Positions 13,727 through 17,017 of a stretch of 17,017 nt of DNA are shown here, piece after piece (within the stretch, counting starts at the first letter, position 1; the number at the start of each line of letters is the position of its first letter). A program made the translations under genes and the position numbers. The stretch is from CAIZGX01 sp044239865 (GTDB lineage: Bacteria > Bacteroidota > Bacteroidia > Flavobacteriales_D > Sanyastnellaceae). The DNA is taken from contig JBIIAO010000009.1 in the NCBI GenBank assembly GCA_044239865.1, positions 1 through 17,017 of the forward strand, read 5' to 3'. The notes below the pieces were generated by a model. The model was not told the DNA's origin. It did no database searches and saw only the letters and a program-made list of their open reading frames with translations.

Positions 13727-14902
13727 TTGAAACGGGGAATCTCTTTACTTGCTCTAACCTTTTTAACCAGTTCGTTCCTATTCGCACAAACGCTGAATGA
13801 TTTATCGTTCGGAACAGACACAACCCTTGAGCTTGTTTCTTGGAACATTGAACACTTCCCGAAAAACGGGGACATTACCGTGAATTACGTTCAGCAAATT
13901 ATCGAAAACATTGATGCTGACATTTATGCATTTCAAGAGATAGATGACACGGTCTCCTTCAAATTCATGTTAGCCGATTTACCTCAATATCACTACTACT
14001 TCATGACTTCATATTATGCTGGATTGGCGTTCATTTATAAACATGAGGTTATTCAGATTAACGATCTTTATGAAATCTATACCTCTTACCCCTATTGGAA
14101 TCCTTTTCCTCGAGCGCCGAAAATCATGGACTTTAACTTCGACAACAAAAATTTCTTCGTTATAAATAATCATTTCAAATGTTGCGGAGACGGCTATCTA
14201 GAGTCAGATAATTCAGATGATGAGGAAGCAAGAAGGTATTTGGCATCGAACCTTTCAAAAAGCTACATCGACAACTATTTGCCTGATAAAAGTGTATTTC
14301 TTTTGGGTGACCTAAACGACAGAATCACCGATCCCGTTCCCAACAATGTATTTATTAACTTCCTCAATGACAGTGAAAACTATTTGTTTGCAGATACGGA
14401 TATTGCAGCGGGGAGTAGCACGAATTGGTCATACCCTTCGTGGCCTTCGCATCTCGATCATATTCTGATTACAAACGAATTGTTTGATGAGACGCAGAAT
14501 AGTTCGTACGAAATAAAAACTCTCAAAATAGAACAATATCTGTCAAATGGGTGGAATGAATACGAAGCCAATGTCTCTGATCATAGACCTGTTGGGATAA
14601 AGATTCTTCCCAATTCGGAATTGAATTCAGTGGAAAGTCTAAATGCTAATTTCTCATTTTCAAACTTTCCGAACCCTTGCTCAAGTAGTACCACTTTTTC
14701 CTTCAATGAAATTAAAGAAACGAGTTCCATTAACCTATACGATTGTGCTGGTCAATTGGTGCGTGTCGTAAAATTGAACATCGGTGAAAATTCGAAAACA
14801 TTTCATTTGAATGATTGCAGCCCCGGGGTATACTATGCAAAGCTGGTTTGCAATGGAATACCTCAGGGAACAAGAAAATTAGTGGTGGTGCGTGAGGGAT
14901 AG
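13727..14902 (+). CDS. Secreted endonuclease/exonuclease/phosphatase-family protein with T9SS domain
   Basis: The 391-residue protein starts at TTG 13727. No in-frame ATG lies near, and only this start gives a full signal peptide (Lys-Arg, hydrophobic core, cut after LFA before QTLND). Residues of about 33-295 are an EEP (DNase I-like) domain with all main motifs: N40 in LVSWNIEHF, E71 in FQEID, H149 in NNHFKC, D195 and N197 in LLGDLNDR, D244 in SHLDHIL, and D285-H286 in SDHRPV. These bind a divalent metal and cleave phosphodiester bonds. A type A T9SS sorting domain (about 310-391) opens with NFPNP and includes PGVYYAKLVC and RKLVVVREG. An extracellular nuclease or phosphodiesterase, perhaps for scavenging DNA or phosphate, is the likeliest role. 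Confidence 0.88.
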   Translation: MKRGISLLALTFLTSSFLFAQTLNDLSFGTDTTLELVSWNIEHFPKNGDITVNYVQQIIENIDADIYAFQEIDDTVSFKFMLADLPQYHYYFMTSYYAGLAFIYKHEVIQINDLYEIYTSYPYWNPFPRAPKIMDFNFDNKNFFVINNHFKCCGDGYLESDNSDDEEARRYLASNLSKSYIDNYLPDKSVFLLGDLNDRITDPVPNNVFINFLNDSENYLFADTDIAAGSSTNWSYPSWPSHLDHILITNELFDETQNSSYEIKTLKIEQYLSNGWNEYEANVSDHRPVGIKILPNSELNSVESLNANFSFSNFPNPCSSSTTFSFNEIKETSSINLYDCAGQLVRVVKLNIGENSKTFHLNDCSPGVYYAKLVCNGIPQGTRKLVVVREG

Positions 14903-14918
14903 CAGTGGAAAGCCCGGA

Positions 14919-15030
14919 GCGGTTGGAAACCGCGAGGACTTGGAACGAATAGCCCGACCCGAAGGGGCACGCCCAACTAAATGCAAAGCACGAATGCCTG
15001 CGGCGAATGCTTCGCGAATGTCTTCGACGA
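14919..15030 (+). repeat. Mini-hairpin array F with GC-rich leading part
   Basis: It starts with GCGGTT-GGA-AACCGC (14919-14933) and GAGG, then a 9-nt unpaired spacer and GAAT. A GC-rich stretch follows with CCC-GAA-GGG (14958-14966) and GGGGCACGCCC. Regular modules follow: GC-AAA-GC (14983-14989), GCC-TGC-GGC (14996-15004), GC-TTC-GC (15009-15015) and GTC-TTC-GAC (15020-15028), with GAAT linkers. The last 29 bases match array C exactly. The motif GCCCGACCCGAAGGGGCACG resembles intergenic sequences I recall from other Bacteroidota, without being able to check. Between here and rpsA only the elements listed below are seen. Confidence 0.82.
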
Positions 15031-15076
15031 TTCAATTGATCTGAAAGATTACTCTGAAAGATTGATCACAAAGTGA

Positions 15077-15107
15077 TTGAAATCGGCATATTAGCCGATT
15101 TTCTTTG
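15077..15107 (+). promoter_or_regulatory. Overlapping terminator hairpin and candidate rpsA promoter
   Basis: AAATCGGC (15080-15087) pairs with GCCGATTT (15094-15101) around a 6-nt loop, followed by the T-rich TTCTTTG, so it may end upstream transcription. The same bases hold a candidate Bacteroidota promoter: TTG at 15077-15079, a 20-nt spacer, and TTTCTTTG at 15100-15107 (consensus TAnnTTTG, one mismatch). Start of transcription would be near 15112-15115, giving a leader of about 105 bases for rpsA. Confidence 0.45.
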
Positions 15108-15168
15108 TATATTCGCGTCCCTTTTTGGGTGGTGATAAGACGCTGAGTCACTGAACAATAACTAACTC

Positions 15169-15201
15169 TTTCATTCCGTATGCGTGCGAAGGCGAATGAA
15201 A
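15169..15201 (+). promoter_or_regulatory. Leader hairpin upstream of rpsA
   Basis: TTTCATTC (15169-15176) and GAATGAAA (15194-15201) form a perfect 8-bp stem around 17 nt, ending 19 bases before the rpsA ATG. Another small hairpin, CCC-TTTTT-GGG, lies at about 15119-15129. Ribosomal protein S1 represses its own translation in Escherichia coli. A similar leader control here is an inference. Confidence 0.4.
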
Positions 15202-15220
15202 TACAAATTAACAATGCCCC

Positions 15221-17017
15221 ATGGCAGAAGAATTAAATCCAGCTGAAGAAGCTGAAAACACTGTTCCAACCACCGAAGGAACTGAAAACACTGAAGCTAC
15301 TGCTTCTGTATCTGTAGAAGAAGAAGTTTCTGCAGAAGAACCATTAGAGTTGTACAGCACCGCTGACGACGCCGCTTTCATGGATGAAAAAGGCGAATTC
15401 AGTTGGGAAGCGTATGAGTCTGCTGGTGGATACACTGCATCTGAGCGTGATCGTTACGATTCATTGTACGAAAACACTTTATCTACAATTGCTGAAAAAA
15501 CAGTTATTGAAGGAACCGTTGTTTCTGTTGGTAAGAAAGAAGTTGTAATAAACATCGGATACAAGTCTGAAGGTGTGGTTGCAGTAACTGAATTCCGTTA
15601 CAACCCAGATCTTAAAGCAGGTGACCGCGTTACTGTTTATGTTGAATTACAAGAAGACAAAAACGGACAATTAATCGTTTCTCACAAGACTGCTCGTTTG
15701 TTCAGCGCTTGGGGTAACGTTAATGCAGCTCTTGAGTCTGGCGAAATCATTAAAGGTGAAGTTAAGTGTCGCACGAAAGGCGGACTTATCGTTGACGTAT
15801 TCGGTATCGAAGCGTTCTTACCTGGATCTCAAATCGACGTTAAGCCAATTCGTGATTACGACGTTTACGTTGGAAAAATCATGGAGTTGAAAGTTGTTAA
15901 GATTAACAACGAATTCAAAAACGTTGTTGTTTCTCACAAAGCTCTTATTGAAGCTGAGTTGGAAGAACAGAAGAAGCAAATCATGTCTGGCCTTGAAAAA
16001 GGACAAGTATTGGAAGGTGTGGTTAAAAACATCACAAGCTACGGTGTATTCGTTGACCTTGGCGGCGTAGATGGATTGATTCACATTACTGACCTTTCTT
16101 GGGGACGTATTGTTCATCCGGAAGAGATTGTTCAATTGGATTCTAAGATCAACGTTGTTATTCTTGACTTCGATGATGACAAGAAGAGAATTGCTCTTGG
16201 CTTGAAACAATTGTCTGCTCACCCATGGGATGCTATTCAAGATACTTTGGAAGTTGGACAAAAGATTACAGGAAAAGTGGTTGTTCTTGCTGACTACGGT
16301 GCATTCGTTGAGATTGCTCCAGGTGTAGAAGGATTGATTCACGTTTCTGAAATGTCTTGGAGTTCACACTTACGTTCTGCTCAAGATTTCTTGAAAGTAG
16401 GACAAGAGGTTGAAGCTGTTATCTTAAGCATGGAGAAAGACGAGCGTAAATTAAGCCTTGGATTGAAGCAATTGACTTCTGATCCATGGGACGGAATTGA
16501 GACTCGTTTCCCTGTTGGAGCCAAGCACACTGCGAAAGTTCGTGCATTCACTACATTCGGTATCTTCTGCGAATTAGCAGACGGAATCGATGGTCTTGTT
16601 CACATCTCTGACCTTTCTTGGTCTAAGAAGATCAAGCATCCAAGTGAGTTCTGCGCTATCGGAGATGATCTAGCTGTAGTCGTTTTGGAATTGGATCGTG
16701 AAGGACGTAAGATCAGCTTAGGACACAAACAAGTGGAAGAAAATCCATGGGATGTGTTTGAAACTGTCTTCCTTGAAGGAACCAAGCACCAAGGAACTAT
16801 CGTGAAGAAAGAAGGTAACCATTGTGTTGTTGCTCTTCCTTACGGTCTAGAAGGATTCTGCTTGAACAAAAACATGAAGAAAGAAGACGGTGCTACTGCG
16901 AAAGTGGAAGAAACGCTTGACTTCATCGTTCTTGAATTCAACAAGAACCAACGTAAGATTGCTGTGTCTCACACACAAACTTGGAAGCCGGAAGAAATCA
17001 CTTCTACTCCATCTTCA
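15221..17017 (+). CDS. rpsA: 30S ribosomal protein S1, 3' end beyond the window
   Basis: The frame runs from ATG 15221 without a stop to the last base, giving 599 residues. A 90-residue acidic N-terminal extension rich in Glu, Thr and Ala (MAEELNPAEEAEN onward) precedes six S1 repeats at about 92-160, 175-245, 260-330, 345-415, 430-505 and 520-587. The repeats show the usual cores, for example YGVFVDLGGVDGLIHITDLSW and YGAFVEIAPGVEGLIHVSEMSW. S1 binds mRNA on the small subunit and helps initiation. In Bacteroidota, where Shine-Dalgarno pairing is little used, its part may be larger. All six expected repeats are present, so only a short tail should be missing. An ATG at 15214 is out of frame and not used. 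Confidence 0.96.
   Translation, partial: MAEELNPAEEAENTVPTTEGTENTEATASVSVEEEVSAEEPLELYSTADDAAFMDEKGEFSWEAYESAGGYTASERDRYDSLYENTLSTIAEKTVIEGTVVSVGKKEVVINIGYKSEGVVAVTEFRYNPDLKAGDRVTVYVELQEDKNGQLIVSHKTARLFSAWGNVNAALESGEIIKGEVKCRTKGGLIVDVFGIEAFLPGSQIDVKPIRDYDVYVGKIMELKVVKINNEFKNVVVSHKALIEAELEEQKKQIMSGLEKGQVLEGVVKNITSYGVFVDLGGVDGLIHITDLSWGRIVHPEEIVQLDSKINVVILDFDDDKKRIALGLKQLSAHPWDAIQDTLEVGQKITGKVVVLADYGAFVEIAPGVEGLIHVSEMSWSSHLRSAQDFLKVGQEVEAVILSMEKDERKLSLGLKQLTSDPWDGIETRFPVGAKHTAKVRAFTTFGIFCELADGIDGLVHISDLSWSKKIKHPSEFCAIGDDLAVVVLELDREGRKISLGHKQVEENPWDVFETVFLEGTKHQGTIVKKEGNHCVVALPYGLEGFCLNKNMKKEDGATAKVEETLDFIVLEFNKNQRKIAVSHTQTWKPEEITSTPSS

Noticed and set aside
3321..15220. Mobile element or prophage carrying the accessory block
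   Set aside because: No transposase, integrase, recombinase, phage gene or tRNA-associated attachment site is visible. The only bounding structure found is the direct repeat around the five-gene cluster.
15818..16342. Minus-strand ORF of 174 codons inside rpsA
   Set aside because: It is antisense to highly conserved S1 repeats. The translation is Asn/Phe/Leu-rich with no recognisable domain.

Overview
This window reads as a piece of a Bacteroidota chromosome, most likely of the Flavobacteriales (a Crocinitomicaceae-like genome is a guess). The signs are C-terminal type IX secretion (T9SS) sorting domains on several exported proteins, a short primary sigma factor without region 1.1, A-rich leaders without Shine-Dalgarno sites, and the gene order rpsO-pnp-rpoD. 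All recognised genes lie on the + strand.

Layout. Bases 1-3320 are core genes: the 3' end of rpsO with its terminator, complete pnp, and complete rpoD with a strong terminator. Bases 3321-14902 are an accessory block in which every gene encodes an exported or envelope-anchored protein. In order these are a beta-lactamase-fold serine hydrolase with a T9SS tail, a small lipoprotein plus a YkuD-type L,D-transpeptidase (5 bp apart), a membrane-anchored class A beta-lactamase of the PER/VEB type, a FISUMP-domain T9SS cargo protein, a five-gene exported cluster (CAP protein, papain-like protease with a barrel-like tail, coiled-coil protein, small secreted protein, second CAP protein) ending at a terminator, and an endonuclease/exonuclease/phosphatase-fold protein with a T9SS tail and a TTG start. 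Bases 15221-17017 are rpsA (ribosomal protein S1), open at the window edge.

The most unusual content is between the genes. At least five gaps (3372-3440, 4783-4849, 6157-6240, 7334-7438, 8634-8768 and 14919-15030, counting one mixed case) carry arrays of tiny hairpins. Each has a perfect stem of 2-6 bp and usually a 3-4 nt loop, and they are joined by linkers of exactly 4 nt, mostly GAAT or GAGG. Stem sequences differ from module to module while pairing is kept, so they look selected or generated as hairpins. A second, purine-rich element (GGTAAGAGA) sits next to them and is expanded into five perfect 10-bp repeats at 13594-13643.

The five-gene exported cluster lies between two copies of the same sequence: the 3' end of the FISUMP gene and its downstream repeat (about 8485-8663), and a gene-less copy (13405-13602), 4,939 bp apart. 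A smaller 3'-end remnant of the 124-residue secreted protein gene lies at 13295-13330. The region therefore shows duplication, decay and possible recombination around a cassette of secreted-protein genes. No transposase, integrase, phage gene, tRNA or CRISPR array was seen.
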